Counted from the stretch's first letter, positions 33,915-43,269 are shown. The stretch: 64,000 bases of DNA from Bacillus sp. Marseille-Q3570 (GCF_946151055.1 NZ_CAMGYZ010000010.1:62001-126000), one strand, 5' to 3'. Translations and numbers: made by a program. The notes: generated by a model not told the origin, from the sequence alone.

Positions 33915-35162
33915 TTGGAAGTGATCAATCAACTGCTTCAACCGATCCCGATTCCTCGTATGGTCAAGATAAGACAAACGTTTGAGGCTCCAGAAATTGA
34001 AGATGTCGTCAGGGAAGTCCATGAAAGATTGCATCAATTAGGTGTCCTTGAAAGGATTGATTCAGGGGACAGGGTCGCGATCGCTGTCGGCAGCAGAGGA
34101 GTAGCGGATATCCCGATTTTGACGAGGGAAATGGTCAGGGCTGTTCGCGCATCAGGAGGAAAACCGTTCCTTATTCCTGCCATGGGGAGCCATGGCGGGG
34201 CTACCCCCGAAGGACAGAAGAAAGTGCTGGAAGACCTGGGTGTTACGGAAGGATTCGTCGGCGCTCCGATCCATTCGAGCATGGAAGTGGAACAGATCGG
34301 CCAACTTCCGAATGGCCTTCCGATCTTTACGGATCGGTCCGCTTATCAAGCAGACAAGGTCATCGTGATCAACCGGATCAAGCCTCATACTGCATTCCGC
34401 GGAGATGTGGAGAGCGGCCTTTTGAAAATGATCACGATCGGCCTTGGGAAACAAAAAGGAGCAGAAGCAGCCCATTCTTTCGGATTCAAGTATATGGGCG
34501 AGCATGTACCAGAAATGGCGAAAGTCGCCCTGGAGAAAACGCCGATCATTTTCGGCTTAGGAACGATTGAAAATGCTTATGACCGACCTGCCCGGATCGA
34601 AGTCATCCCGGCAGAGTCTTTGATTGAAAGGGAACCTGGATTATTATTGGAAGCAAAACGTCTGATGCCGAAGATCCTGATCGATCCGATCGATGTCCTG
34701 GTCATTGAAGAGATTGGTAAAGACATTTCAGGTGATGGAATGGACCCGAATATCAGCGGGCGGTTCGCCACTCCTTACGCAACCGGAGGTGCAAACGCGA
34801 AACGTGTGGTCGTCCTACGGTTGACGGAGAAGACTGGTGGGAATGCCAATGGGATAGGGCTCGCTGATATCACTACAAAAAAAGCATTTGAACAGACCAT
34901 TTTGGAAAAAGGGTATGCGAACGCCCTGACAAGTACAGTAGTGGAAACCGTCAAGTTTCCGATGTTCCTTGAGACAGAGGAACTTGCAATCAAAGCGGGG
35001 ATCAAGACGTGCAATGCTTTCGATCTTTCCAAAGTCAGGCTTGTAAGGATTCAAAACACGCTTGACCTGAAGGAAATCTGGATTTCAGAAAGTCTGATAG
35101 GAGAGGCGGAACAGAACGATCAATTAACTCTTCTGTCAGATCCTTTACCTATGAACCTTTAA
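33915..35162 (+). CDS. LarA-family (DUF2088) nickel-pincer-dependent racemase/epimerase homologue
   Basis: 415 residues from a TTG start with AAGGAGG nine bases upstream. LarA-like order: GSRGVADIP, MGSHGGATPE (H93), NRIKPHTAFRG (H158), ESGLLKMITIGLGKQKGA (K171) and AAHSFGF (H187). K171 to H187 has the same 16-residue spacing as the pincer Lys and nickel His of L. plantarum LarA (K184, H200), so the cofactor site looks intact. The cofactor genes larE, larB and larC lie 5-9 kb upstream. Relatives racemise or epimerise alpha-hydroxy acids. In this operon an aldonate C2 epimerase is likely, and lactate racemase less so. Confidence 0.87.
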   Translation: MEVINQLLQPIPIPRMVKIRQTFEAPEIEDVVREVHERLHQLGVLERIDSGDRVAIAVGSRGVADIPILTREMVRAVRASGGKPFLIPAMGSHGGATPEGQKKVLEDLGVTEGFVGAPIHSSMEVEQIGQLPNGLPIFTDRSAYQADKVIVINRIKPHTAFRGDVESGLLKMITIGLGKQKGAEAAHSFGFKYMGEHVPEMAKVALEKTPIIFGLGTIENAYDRPARIEVIPAESLIEREPGLLLEAKRLMPKILIDPIDVLVIEEIGKDISGDGMDPNISGRFATPYATGGANAKRVVVLRLTEKTGGNANGIGLADITTKKAFEQTILEKGYANALTSTVVETVKFPMFLETEELAIKAGIKTCNAFDLSKVRLVRIQNTLDLKEIWISESLIGEAEQNDQLTLLSDPLPMNL

Positions 35163-35200
35163 CGTTATGAACGTATGAATATACCAACAGGAGGGGAACT

Positions 35201-37399
35201 ATGGCTATTCAATACCCTACTATCGAAAACAGCGTCAACCCTTATCGTGACAATGTCCAAGGGAAGGCCAATGAACCGATCACGGTTGCCGGTATATTGG
35301 ACCGTGCAAAACAGATCGCAGGAACCAACCATGATGGAAAAGTAGATTGGAGTCTTGGAGAAATCTATAACCGCCTGGAGGAAAATGCGCCGAGAATAGC
35401 TATCATCGGCGGATCACCGGACCACCCTGCACACATCATGGACTATCAAACTTCTTCTTTTGCGGCACTGCGGATCTGGGAGAATGGAGGCGTACCATTC
35501 TATTTCTCCACTCCCGTCATGTGTGATGGTACAGCTCAAAGCAATCAAGGAATGAGTTATTCACTCCAAAGCCGTAATGCTGTCGCACAGATGGTCGTTA
35601 ATCAATTGGAAGCCCATAGCTATCATGGGGCATTCATCATCCAGGGATGCGATAAACAACCACTTGGTGTTGTCAGTGCAGTCGCCCAGATGGATCGCAT
35701 CCGACAGTATAGAGGTGAAGCTCCTTTCTTCGCGACATTCGCTCCAGCCCATGTATTACAAGGAGGGACAATCCCGGAAGATCTATACATGGAACTGACG
35801 GAATTGGCGGTTCAGGCGGAACAGGACGGGGAAGCCGATATCGCCAATGATATCAGGGACGCGATGGCCTATATCCTGCAGTGTACGTCAAATACAGCGT
35901 TCCAGGGGGTATTGAGCCGGGCTGTTGAGAGAGGGATCATCACCAGTGAAAGGCAAAAAGATTATGAAAAAAGGCTAGCTGTCGCAACTTGCGATGGACA
36001 AGGCGGGGTTTGCGCCTTCAATGGAACAGGAAACAGTTCCAGACACCTTGTGGCAGGCATGGGGCTTGTCCATCCAACCTTAGAACTCCTTACTGCTCCT
36101 CCGACAAAGGAACAAGTGAATGAGTCACTGGATGACTTGCAGGGGATCATTAACGATCCAGTTTACGGAGCTGCGAACATCATGGCAGCCAATATCAAGA
36201 ATGCCATAAGGATACACAGCGCTTCGGGCGGATCGACGAACCTGATGATGCACATGGTCGCAGGGATGTTATATGGCGGCTATAAATTCAGCTTGGAAGA
36301 CCTGGATGAGATCCATCATGAACACCCGATTCCGGACCTGTTCAATTATAGCCTTACTGAAGATCGGGATATTTTCTCGCTTGCAATGCAGTGTTGTGCC
36401 GGAGATAGCAGAGGTATGGAAACATTGTTCTATGAACTTCTTGAAAACGGTGTCCCGATGGATGTCGATGCTCCCACAGTGACAGGGACGACATGGCGGG
36501 AGCGGCTGGAGAATAAGAAAGGTCTGCCTGCTGCCACCGTTTCGGAAAACCCGATCATCCTTTCCCAACCTCGAAGACGATTCAGCGGTGTAGATGTCCT
36601 GAAAGGGAATTTCTTTGAAACCGCGGTTGTCAAAATCAGCGGAATGGCAACGCCACAATTAGATCGTTTTGATAAGAAGGCAGCTTTTGTCCTTTACTTC
36701 GAAAACGAAGATGAAGCGAACAAACACCTGTTGGACTCCGGCTTGGTCGACAGACTTAAACGGGAACAGACCTTTTCCTATGAAAGTCTTCAACAAATGG
36801 TGAAACATAACAGCCCTGAATGGTTTGATGAAATGAAAGACGCCGGATACGAGGCCCTGTTCGATGCGATGATCGAACATCAAATCTTGAAAATTGCGGT
36901 CGTCATCTCAGGCCAAGGACCGATCGCTTTCGGAATGCCGGAAATGTTTACACCTATGCAGCATATCAACGCAAGCCGTAAATTAAAGCGGCTCGTGACC
37001 GTTATCAGCGATGGGCGTTACTCAGGTGCGACTTTCGGGGCTGCTATCGGTCATATGACACCGGAAGCGATCGATCGGGGAGGCATCCTTTATTTGCAAA
37101 CTGGTGATCTGTTGTATCTAGGCCTCCGCGAGAACAAAATCCATTTCCTTGATCAAGAGGCGTTCCAAGAAGGGGAAGTGATCCAGGAATTCGACAGCAT
37201 AAAGGACGGACGTGAATCTTTAGCGGAGGAAAGGCTTATGAAGATGCGGAAGAGACAACGTTTTGTCGCATCAAGTAACCGTATCCATGGCTATACGGAT
37301 GCTGCCCATGGGGTCGTGCCTATTCCGATTTGGCAAGAGGCCGAACTGGATTATGAAACCGATGTGAAATGGCCAGAACGAATGGAAGAGAGGTTGTGA
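35201..37399 (+). CDS. IlvD/Edd-family sugar-acid dehydratase, enlarged
   Basis: 732 residues, longer than common IlvD or Edd (about 560-600) and nearer to YjhG/YagF-type xylonate dehydratases (about 655). Family marks: PVMCDGTAQSNQGMSYSL, IIQGCDKQPLGVV, SASGGSTNLMMHMVAG, MQCCAGDSRGME with Cys, and near the C-terminus VISDGRYSGATFGAAIGHMT. It is an Fe-S enzyme that removes water from a polyhydroxy acid to give the 2-keto-3-deoxy acid. Extra segments lie between about 130-200 and 480-560. Context (2-keto-3-deoxy-acid dehydratase, dioxovalerate-type dehydrogenase) fits a pentonate or hexonate dehydratase. Confidence 0.87.
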   Translation: MAIQYPTIENSVNPYRDNVQGKANEPITVAGILDRAKQIAGTNHDGKVDWSLGEIYNRLEENAPRIAIIGGSPDHPAHIMDYQTSSFAALRIWENGGVPFYFSTPVMCDGTAQSNQGMSYSLQSRNAVAQMVVNQLEAHSYHGAFIIQGCDKQPLGVVSAVAQMDRIRQYRGEAPFFATFAPAHVLQGGTIPEDLYMELTELAVQAEQDGEADIANDIRDAMAYILQCTSNTAFQGVLSRAVERGIITSERQKDYEKRLAVATCDGQGGVCAFNGTGNSSRHLVAGMGLVHPTLELLTAPPTKEQVNESLDDLQGIINDPVYGAANIMAANIKNAIRIHSASGGSTNLMMHMVAGMLYGGYKFSLEDLDEIHHEHPIPDLFNYSLTEDRDIFSLAMQCCAGDSRGMETLFYELLENGVPMDVDAPTVTGTTWRERLENKKGLPAATVSENPIILSQPRRRFSGVDVLKGNFFETAVVKISGMATPQLDRFDKKAAFVLYFENEDEANKHLLDSGLVDRLKREQTFSYESLQQMVKHNSPEWFDEMKDAGYEALFDAMIEHQILKIAVVISGQGPIAFGMPEMFTPMQHINASRKLKRLVTVISDGRYSGATFGAAIGHMTPEAIDRGGILYLQTGDLLYLGLRENKIHFLDQEAFQEGEVIQEFDSIKDGRESLAEERLMKMRKRQRFVASSNRIHGYTDAAHGVVPIPIWQEAELDYETDVKWPERMEERL

Positions 37400-37403
37400 C
37401 AGG

Positions 37404-38354
37404 GTGAAGGAAACAAGACGAATCATAGAGGAATTAGGATTTCCAAGTACTGATTGTAATCATCTCCCTGCTTCCACCAAACGTTTTCCGGATGGAGCCC
37501 AATATCGGGTGGAAATTCCGAGTGTCGAAGGACCACGATCATTTAAAGCGGTGACGGAAGCTTGTGAAGAATTTGGTGTTGAAATCCACAGGATTTCACA
37601 GGGAAGCGGGATCATGTTATTGACGGATGACGAACTTGAAGAAATGGCCGAAATCGGCCGGAAAGAAAAGCTTGAAGTCAGTCTATTCGTCGGTCCACGG
37701 GGTTCATGGGACATCACCGCTATGCAGAGGGCAAGTGCAGGACAGGTAACAGGTCTCCGTGTTGAAGGGATGGACCAGCTCGTATATGCCATCGAAGATA
37801 TCAAACGTGCCTGCAAAGCTGGAATCCGAAGCATCCTTGTAGCAGATGAAGGGCTGTTATGGCTGGTCAACGAGTTCAAGAAAAAAGGTGAGCTTCCAGA
37901 AGACTTGCTCGTCAAGATTTCCGTCCAGATGGCCCACTCCAATCCGGTTTCGATCCGCTTGATGGAGAGCAACGGGGCAGGGACTTATAATGTTCCGACC
38001 GATCTGACATTGGCCCGTTTGGCAGCGATCCGCCAGGCAGTCGATATCCCGCTGGATATTTACGTGGAAGTGCCCGATGATATCGGAGGCTTCATCAGAC
38101 ATTATGAAATTCCAGAGATCATCAGGGTGGCTGCCCCTGTCTATATAAAATTCGGTTTAAGGAATGCACCGAACATCTATCCATCAGGGACCCACCTTGA
38201 AGAAACCTCTATCAAACTATCAAAAGAACGTGTACGCAGGGCAAAATTGGGATTGGACCTGATTGCGCGGTACCACCCTGAATTGATTACATCGAAAAAG
38301 GGAATGACAGAAGGATTGGCTATTCCAAGAGAATTGGATAAAGCAGTGCTTTAA
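37404..38354 (+). CDS. Conserved-looking protein of unknown function in sugar-acid operon
   Basis: 316 residues from a GTG start four bases after the dehydratase stop, so the two are almost certainly co-translated. I do not recognise the family. Alternating beta/alpha pattern with segments such as GIRSILVADEGLLWLV, VPTDLTLARLAAIRQAV, IPLDIYVEVPDDIGG and PVYIKFGLRNAPNIYPSGTH suggests a TIM-barrel-type enzyme. No signal peptide or membrane helix. Candidate roles are a lyase or isomerase acting right after the IlvD/Edd dehydratase, or a peptidase-U32-like barrel; neither is shown by sequence. Confidence 0.75.
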   Translation: MKETRRIIEELGFPSTDCNHLPASTKRFPDGAQYRVEIPSVEGPRSFKAVTEACEEFGVEIHRISQGSGIMLLTDDELEEMAEIGRKEKLEVSLFVGPRGSWDITAMQRASAGQVTGLRVEGMDQLVYAIEDIKRACKAGIRSILVADEGLLWLVNEFKKKGELPEDLLVKISVQMAHSNPVSIRLMESNGAGTYNVPTDLTLARLAAIRQAVDIPLDIYVEVPDDIGGFIRHYEIPEIIRVAAPVYIKFGLRNAPNIYPSGTHLEETSIKLSKERVRRAKLGLDLIARYHPELITSKKGMTEGLAIPRELDKAVL

Positions 38355-38360
38355 TCGGCA

Positions 38361-38388
38361 TTGTACGTGGTATGATAGAACTATATAA
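38361..38388 (+). promoter_or_regulatory. Probable promoter of the IclR gene
   Basis: TTGTAC and TATATA are separated by 16 bases in the short gap before the regulator. It would give the regulator its own transcript besides read-through. Confidence 0.5.
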
Positions 38389-38410
38389 CTTGTTAAAAGG
38401 AATGAATCGA

Positions 38411-39175
38411 ATGCCAATCATCCAATCTGTCGAGAGGGCGCTGAAAATCCTCAATCTGTTTGATGAGCAGACAACAGAGTTGAAGATCACGGAAATCAGC
38501 AGCCAATTGAACTTGAATAAGAGTACAGTCCATTCATTATTGAAAACGCTTCAAGTCAATCATTACATTGAACAAGATCTGGAAACGGGGAAATACAAAC
38601 TAGGCTTGAAACTGTTCGAAAGAGGAAATCTGGTGATCAACAGTCTGGATATCAGGACGATCGCTAAGAAATATCTGCAGGATCTTTCTGCTGAAACCGG
38701 CCATACCCTTCATTTAGTCGTGTTGAGCGGCAAGGAAGGTGTCTATATCGATAAAGTCGCTGGAACATCAGCGACGATCGTGTACTCCAGGATCGGGAAA
38801 CGGATTTCCCTCCACTGCAGCGGAGTGGGGAAAGTATTGATCGCTTTCAAAAAGGAATTCGAATTGAATGAGTTGTTAAAGGATTATCAATATTTCAAGC
38901 GAACACCGAATACGCTCACGAATGAGGAAGATTTCAGGAAAGAGCTTCATAGAGTGAAGGAACAGGGATACGCAATCGACAATGAAGAGAACGAACCGGG
39001 CGTGTTTTGTGTCGCAGTCCCTGTATGGGATCATAATCGGGAAGTCATAGCTGCCATAAGTGTTTCAATGCCTGCACCGAGGGCCGAATCCGAATTGGAC
39101 ACTGTTGTCAGCCGATTGAAACAGGTCGGCGAAGAAGTATCCCGGAAAATGGGTTGCCAACAGATATTCATTTAG
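38411..39175 (+). CDS. IclR-family transcriptional regulator
   Basis: 254 residues from ATG 38411 (AAAAGGA nine bases upstream; in-frame ATG 38402 sits on the binding site). Winged helix with QSVERALKILNLFD and LNKSTVHSLLKTLQ, then the effector domain with GHTLHLVVLSGKEGVYIDKV, GKRISLHCSGVGK, and a GYAIDNEENEPGVFCVAVPVWDH-type ending region. It sits between two divergent parts of the sugar-acid region. The palindromes at 28784, 28859 and 39222 are its likely sites. Confidence 0.93.
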   Translation: MPIIQSVERALKILNLFDEQTTELKITEISSQLNLNKSTVHSLLKTLQVNHYIEQDLETGKYKLGLKLFERGNLVINSLDIRTIAKKYLQDLSAETGHTLHLVVLSGKEGVYIDKVAGTSATIVYSRIGKRISLHCSGVGKVLIAFKKEFELNELLKDYQYFKRTPNTLTNEEDFRKELHRVKEQGYAIDNEENEPGVFCVAVPVWDHNREVIAAISVSMPAPRAESELDTVVSRLKQVGEEVSRKMGCQQIFI

Positions 39176-39221
39176 GCGGAAGGGAAGTATGCCCTTCACC
39201 ATGCCTATATTAAAGAACATT

Positions 39222-39238
39222 GTTTTATAATATAAAAC
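39222..39238. promoter_or_regulatory. Putative IclR operator 3
   Basis: GTTTTATAATATAAAAC, a perfect 17-bp palindrome, lies 17 bases before the FAH-family gene, overlapping the region just ahead of its ribosome binding site. Together with the sites before the TRAP operon it defines a shared operator consensus. Confidence 0.75.
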
Positions 39239-39255
39239 AAAATTGGAGGTCTACT

Positions 39256-40158
39256 ATGAGAATCATCCGCTTTGTAAATGAGCAAGATACACCGGCATTA
39301 GGGGCCGTAACAGATGATGATAAGGTTTACAGATTGCCATATGGAAGTTTTCTGGATCTTGTCGAGGAGTCGAAGAGACGACAAAAAAGACCCCTTGACC
39401 TGATCAATACCGTCCTATCTGAAGAGGACCCTCTTGTCCGTAATATGACGGAGCTCAGCCTGTTGGTTCCGATCGAGGCAAAGGAAGTATGGGCATCAGG
39501 GGTTACGTATATGCGTTCAAAGGAAGCGAGAAATTATGAAGCGACAGGCGGGAAGCTGGATGCAGATACGTTTTACGATAAAGTTTATGATGCAGATCGA
39601 CCTGAAATTTTTTTCAAATCGACTGTCGATCGGACAATTGGAACGGACGAACCGGTCTATTTGCGCAGCGATTCCGAGTGGCAGATCCCGGAGCCAGAGC
39701 TGGGCCTTGTCCTCGATTCGGATGGGTCCATCCTTGCCTATACCGTCGGAAATGACATGAGCTGCCGGGATATCGAAGGGGAGAATCCACTGTATTTACC
39801 ACAGGCGAAAATCTGGAAAAATTCCTGCTCGATCGGCCCTTCAATCCGATTGGCAGAGACGGTCCATGATCCATATGACTTCATGATCATCTGTCGGATC
39901 TACCGTAATGAAAATCTGGTGTTTGAAGATTCAGCAAAGGTCAGTCAGTTGAAACGTAAATTGACCGAATTGACTGAATATCTGGTGAAAGACAATGTTG
40001 TGTTTCCTGGGACAGTACTGTTGACTGGTACATGTATCGTTCCGCCAAATGAGTTCACCTTGAATGATGGGGATCTGGTTGAGATTGAAATCCCCGGCAT
40101 CGGCTTATTGAGGAATCCGGTCAAAAGCCAGGTCGAACATCAATCCATCGTGTCTTAA
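39256..40158 (+). CDS. FAH-family 2-keto-3-deoxy-sugar-acid dehydratase (KdaD/XylX-like)
   Basis: 300 residues from ATG 39256 with TGGAGG seven bases upstream. The segment GVTYMRSKEARNYEA, YDADRPEIFFK, the metal-site QIPEPELGLVLDS and NDMSCRDIEGENPLYLPQAK agree with the KdaD/XylX branch of the FAH superfamily, which converts 2-keto-3-deoxypentonates into 2,5-dioxopentanoate. The aldehyde dehydrogenase at 41745 is the expected next enzyme. It leads the operon behind an IclR-type operator. Confidence 0.84.
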   Translation: MRIIRFVNEQDTPALGAVTDDDKVYRLPYGSFLDLVEESKRRQKRPLDLINTVLSEEDPLVRNMTELSLLVPIEAKEVWASGVTYMRSKEARNYEATGGKLDADTFYDKVYDADRPEIFFKSTVDRTIGTDEPVYLRSDSEWQIPEPELGLVLDSDGSILAYTVGNDMSCRDIEGENPLYLPQAKIWKNSCSIGPSIRLAETVHDPYDFMIICRIYRNENLVFEDSAKVSQLKRKLTELTEYLVKDNVVFPGTVLLTGTCIVPPNEFTLNDGDLVEIEIPGIGLLRNPVKSQVEHQSIVS

Positions 40159-40182
40159 ACTTGTTCGGGGAGGAATGTACTG

Positions 40183-40500
40183 ATGAGCGGGCAAGCATTA
40201 ATGATGAAACCGATTGATAATGTTGCAGTGGTGCTAGCACCTTTGAAGGCAGGAGCGACAGTTGCCATAGGGAACCAGGGAGAGGCTTTATCGATCACTT
40301 TAAAGGAGGACATCGAATTCGGGCATAAATTCGCTGTCAAAACGATTCAACAAGGTGAAGACGTAAGGAAATATGGCGAAGTGATCGGTGTCGCCTCCAG
40401 TGACATCCAGATCGGTGAACATGTCCATATCCATAATGTAGAAGGAAAGAGAGGAAGAGGTGATAAGATTGACCGAAAACAGGCAACTCATGGGCTATAG
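40183..40500 (+). CDS. Altronate/galactarate dehydratase small subunit (SAF domain, UxaA N-terminal half)
   Basis: 105 residues, one SAF domain: DNVAVVLAPLKAGATVAI, LKEDIEFGHKFAVKTIQQGE, KYGEVIGVASSDIQIGEHVH, VHIHN. It matches the N-terminal segment of UxaA, which is fused to the large part in E. coli. Here it is separate and overlaps the large-subunit gene by 41 bases. Together they should dehydrate altronate (or a similar aldonate/aldarate) to 2-keto-3-deoxygluconate-type products. Confidence 0.9.
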   Translation: MSGQALMMKPIDNVAVVLAPLKAGATVAIGNQGEALSITLKEDIEFGHKFAVKTIQQGEDVRKYGEVIGVASSDIQIGEHVHIHNVEGKRGRGDKIDRKQATHGL

Positions 40501-41638
40501 GCGCCAAGACGGCCGTATCGGAATACGGAATCATGTCCTTATTTTACCCACGATCACTTGTGCGACACAGGCTGCCCAACGCATTACCGAACTAGTGGAT
40601 GGGACCGTCACATTCATCCACCAGCACGGCTGTGCACAAGTCGGGGCGGATTATGAACAAACCTTCCGTACTTATGCCGGGATCGGGAAAAATCCAAATG
40701 TGTATGGTGTTGTCGTTCTGGGGTTGGGATGTGAAACACATCAAGCAAGAAGCGTGGCGGATGATATCAGGGAAAGCGGAAAACCGGTCGAAGTCGTCTC
40801 GATCCAGGATCATGGCGGGACACTTTCTGCGATAGCCGAAGGGGCTAAGGTCGCTGTAAGAATGGTACAAGAAGCATCCATGGAACCGAAAGTGCCTTTT
40901 GATTTCAGTGAATTGATCATAGGAACCGAATGTGGAGGATCAGATGCATGTTCAGGGCTATCAGCAAATCCGGCGGTCGGAAACGTAAGTGATATGATCG
41001 TCGATCGCGGTGGTACAGCGATTCTTGCAGAAACGACTGAATTGATCGGGGCAGAACACCTGATTGCAGAGAGGGCGGTGGATGATCAAGTCTCAAAACG
41101 TGTCTATGAAGTTATCGAGGCGATGGAAAACAGGGCAATCGGAATGGGGGTAGATATCCGGACAGGAAACCCGAGTCCTGGAAATGTCAAAGGCGGTTTA
41201 TCCACATTGGAAGAAAAATCGCTTGGTGCCGCGACGAAAGCAGGAACCCGCGCCTTGCAAGAACTGGTCAATTATGCAGAACAGCCAACGAAAAAAGGCC
41301 TGGTCTGGATGGATACCCCGGGCCATGATATCGAACAATTGACTGGGATGGTGGCAGGTGGGGCACAGATCGTCCTGTTTACAAGCGGGCGCGGGACACC
41401 CACCGGCTCTCCGATTGCCCCGGTCATCAAGATATCGACAAATACGACGATGTACGAACGCATGGCTGAAAATGTCGATTTGAATGCCGGTACCATCATA
41501 GAAGGAAAAGAAACAGTGGATGAGGTCGGACAGAGGATCATGGATGAAATCACACTGACATGTGCTGGCAAGAGGACGAAATCGGAAATCCTGAAGCAGC
41601 ATGACTTCGGAATCTGGAGAATCGGACCTACCTTTTGA
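40460..41638 (+). CDS. Altronate/galactarate dehydratase large subunit (UxaA C-terminal half)
   Basis: About 392 residues. Start is GTG 40460 or TTG 40469; both have a purine-rich GAGG site. Family segments: GYRRQDGRIGIRNHVLILPT, HQHGCAQVGADYEQTFRT, VLGLGCE, IGTECGGSDACSGLSANPAVG with Cys, and FTSGRGTPTGSPIAPVIKIS. Fe-dependent dehydratase of the altronate hydrolase/galactarate dehydratase family, active with the small subunit encoded just before. The real substrate (altronate, galactonate-like, or other) is not determined by sequence. Confidence 0.9.
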   Translation: MIRLTENRQLMGYRRQDGRIGIRNHVLILPTITCATQAAQRITELVDGTVTFIHQHGCAQVGADYEQTFRTYAGIGKNPNVYGVVVLGLGCETHQARSVADDIRESGKPVEVVSIQDHGGTLSAIAEGAKVAVRMVQEASMEPKVPFDFSELIIGTECGGSDACSGLSANPAVGNVSDMIVDRGGTAILAETTELIGAEHLIAERAVDDQVSKRVYEVIEAMENRAIGMGVDIRTGNPSPGNVKGGLSTLEEKSLGAATKAGTRALQELVNYAEQPTKKGLVWMDTPGHDIEQLTGMVAGGAQIVLFTSGRGTPTGSPIAPVIKISTNTTMYERMAENVDLNAGTIIEGKETVDEVGQRIMDEITLTCAGKRTKSEILKQHDFGIWRIGPTF

Positions 41639-41744
41639 TGATTGACTTCGTCATATGGGGATCAGTTTTAGAGTGAAATTTGTACATTTCGACAAGGAAC
41701 TCGAGCAGAGTCTATTGAATCGATGAAAAGGAAGGATGGTTGGA

Positions 41745-43205
41745 ATGGCAACAGAAACAATTGTAAAGGATTATCTGAACTATGTGGATGGTGAATGGAT
41801 CAGCACGAAAACGAACAAATCAGAAAAGAGCTATAATCCTGCAAATACGTCAGAGATTGTCGGGACGTACCAGCTTTCTTGTGAGGAGGATGTCGATAAG
41901 GCTGTCGAGGCTACCAAACAGGCCGGCAGAGGATGGAAAAAGCTGACGGGTGCCCAACGAGGAGAGTATTTGTATCGGGCAGCGAACATCCTTGAAAGCA
42001 GGATCGATGAAATCGCTGAAACGATGACGAAGGAAATGGGGAAGACCTTCCCTGAAGCCAAAGGGGAGACCGCTAGGGGGGTAGCGATTCTCCGTTATTA
42101 TGCAGGTGAGGGGTTGAGAAGCGTCGGAGATGTCATTCCTTCTACCGATCCCGATGCGCTGATGTACACCACGCGCGTTCCACTTGGAGTGGTCGGAATC
42201 ATTACTCCCTGGAACTTCCCGGCAGCGATTCCGATTTGGAAAACAGCACCTGCCTTGATCTATGGAAATACAGTTGTTCTCAAACCAGCACAGGAAACGG
42301 CGGTCACGACGACAAAGGTGATGGAATGCTTCCATGAAGCCGGTTTGCCTAATGGAGTCGTCAATGTTGTAAATGGCAGAGGATCTGTCGTGGGACAGCG
42401 GATCATCGATCACCCTGATGTGAATGGGCTGACGTTCACAGGGTCGAATGTAACAGGGAAAAGGGTTGCAGAAGGCGCTGTGGCAAGAGGAGCGAAATTC
42501 CAGCTTGAAATGGGTGGAAAAAACCCTGTCATTATTGCGAATGACGCCAATCTGGAGCTTGCTGTGGAAGGGACGATCAGTGGTGGGTTACGTTCTACAG
42601 GGCAGAAATGCACAGCGACGAGCAGAGTGATCGTCCAATCCGAGGTGTACGATGAATTCAAAGAAAAACTGCTGGAAGAAGTGGAAAAATTGAAAATCGG
42701 GGATGGAAGTGAAGAAGGGACATGGATGGGCCCCAGTGTAAGCGAGTCTCAGCTGAACACCGTCCTCTCCTACATTCAAAAAGGGAAAGAAGAAGGTGCA
42801 AAACTGGTATTCGGCGGAAAGCGGCCAGACGGATTGGAAAATGGTTATTTTGTAGAACCGACCGTATTCGAGGATGTCGATTCCAGGATGACCATCGGCC
42901 AGGAAGAGATCTTTGGTCCAGTCCTTGCTTTGATCAAGGCGGATACTTTAGAGGAGGCGTTTGAACTGGCGAATGATGTCAAGTTTGGCTTGAGTGCTTC
43001 GATCTATACAGAAAATATCAGTCATATCCTTGACTTTGTTGATGAAATCGAGGCGGGGCTGGTCCGTGTCAATGCAGAAACAGCCGGGGTCGAACTGCAA
43101 GCGCCATTCGGCGGGATGAAGGAGTCGAGCTCTCATTCCCGTGAACAAGGACAAGCAGCAAAAGAGTTCTTTACATCCACCAAAACCGTATTCATCAAAC
43201 GATAA
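41745..43205 (+). CDS. Aldehyde dehydrogenase, 2,5-dioxovalerate dehydrogenase type
   Basis: 486 residues from ATG 41745 (AAAAGGAAGG nine bases upstream; ATG 41736 lies on the site). NAD(P)-binding and catalytic marks: [20 protein letters not shown], [13 protein letters not shown] ([10 protein letters not shown]), catalytic Glu in QLEMGGKNP and Cys in [15 protein letters not shown]. In context it oxidises 2-oxoglutarate semialdehyde (2,5-dioxovalerate) to 2-oxoglutarate, completing the route from 2-keto-3-deoxy acids. The ~100 bases before it show no clear promoter. Confidence 0.88.
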   Translation: MATETIVKDYLNYVDGEWISTKTNKSEKSYNPANTSEIVGTYQLSCEEDVDKAVEATKQAGRGWKKLTGAQRGEYLYRAANILESRIDEIAETMTKEMGKTFPEAKGETARGVAILRYYAGEGLRSVGDVIPSTDPDALMYTTRVPLGVVGIITPWNFPAAIPIWKTAPALIYGNTVVLKPAQETAVTTTKVMECFHEAGLPNGVVNVVNGRGSVVGQRIIDHPDVNGLTFTGSNVTGKRVAEGAVARGAKFQLEMGGKNPVIIANDANLELAVEGTISGGLRSTGQKCTATSRVIVQSEVYDEFKEKLLEEVEKLKIGDGSEEGTWMGPSVSESQLNTVLSYIQKGKEEGAKLVFGGKRPDGLENGYFVEPTVFEDVDSRMTIGQEEIFGPVLALIKADTLEEAFELANDVKFGLSASIYTENISHILDFVDEIEAGLVRVNAETAGVELQAPFGGMKESSSHSREQGQAAKEFFTSTKTVFIKR

Positions 43206-43216
43206 CCATTGATCTG

Positions 43217-43246
43217 AAGGGTCGTCTTACAGTCGACCCTTTTCAT
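43217..43246 (+). terminator. Hairpin between aldehyde dehydrogenase and FAH genes
   Basis: The perfect stem AAGGGTCG/CGACCCTT is followed by a short T-run (TTCAT). It could be a weak terminator or attenuator inside the sugar-acid gene run. Confidence 0.55.
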
Positions 43247-43269
43247 ATATTGAGAAAGGAGAAAGGATA

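Noticed and set aside
41850-42413. Antisense frame of 187 codons in the aldehyde dehydrogenase gene
   Set aside because: Mirror of a well-conserved coding sequence without start signals.
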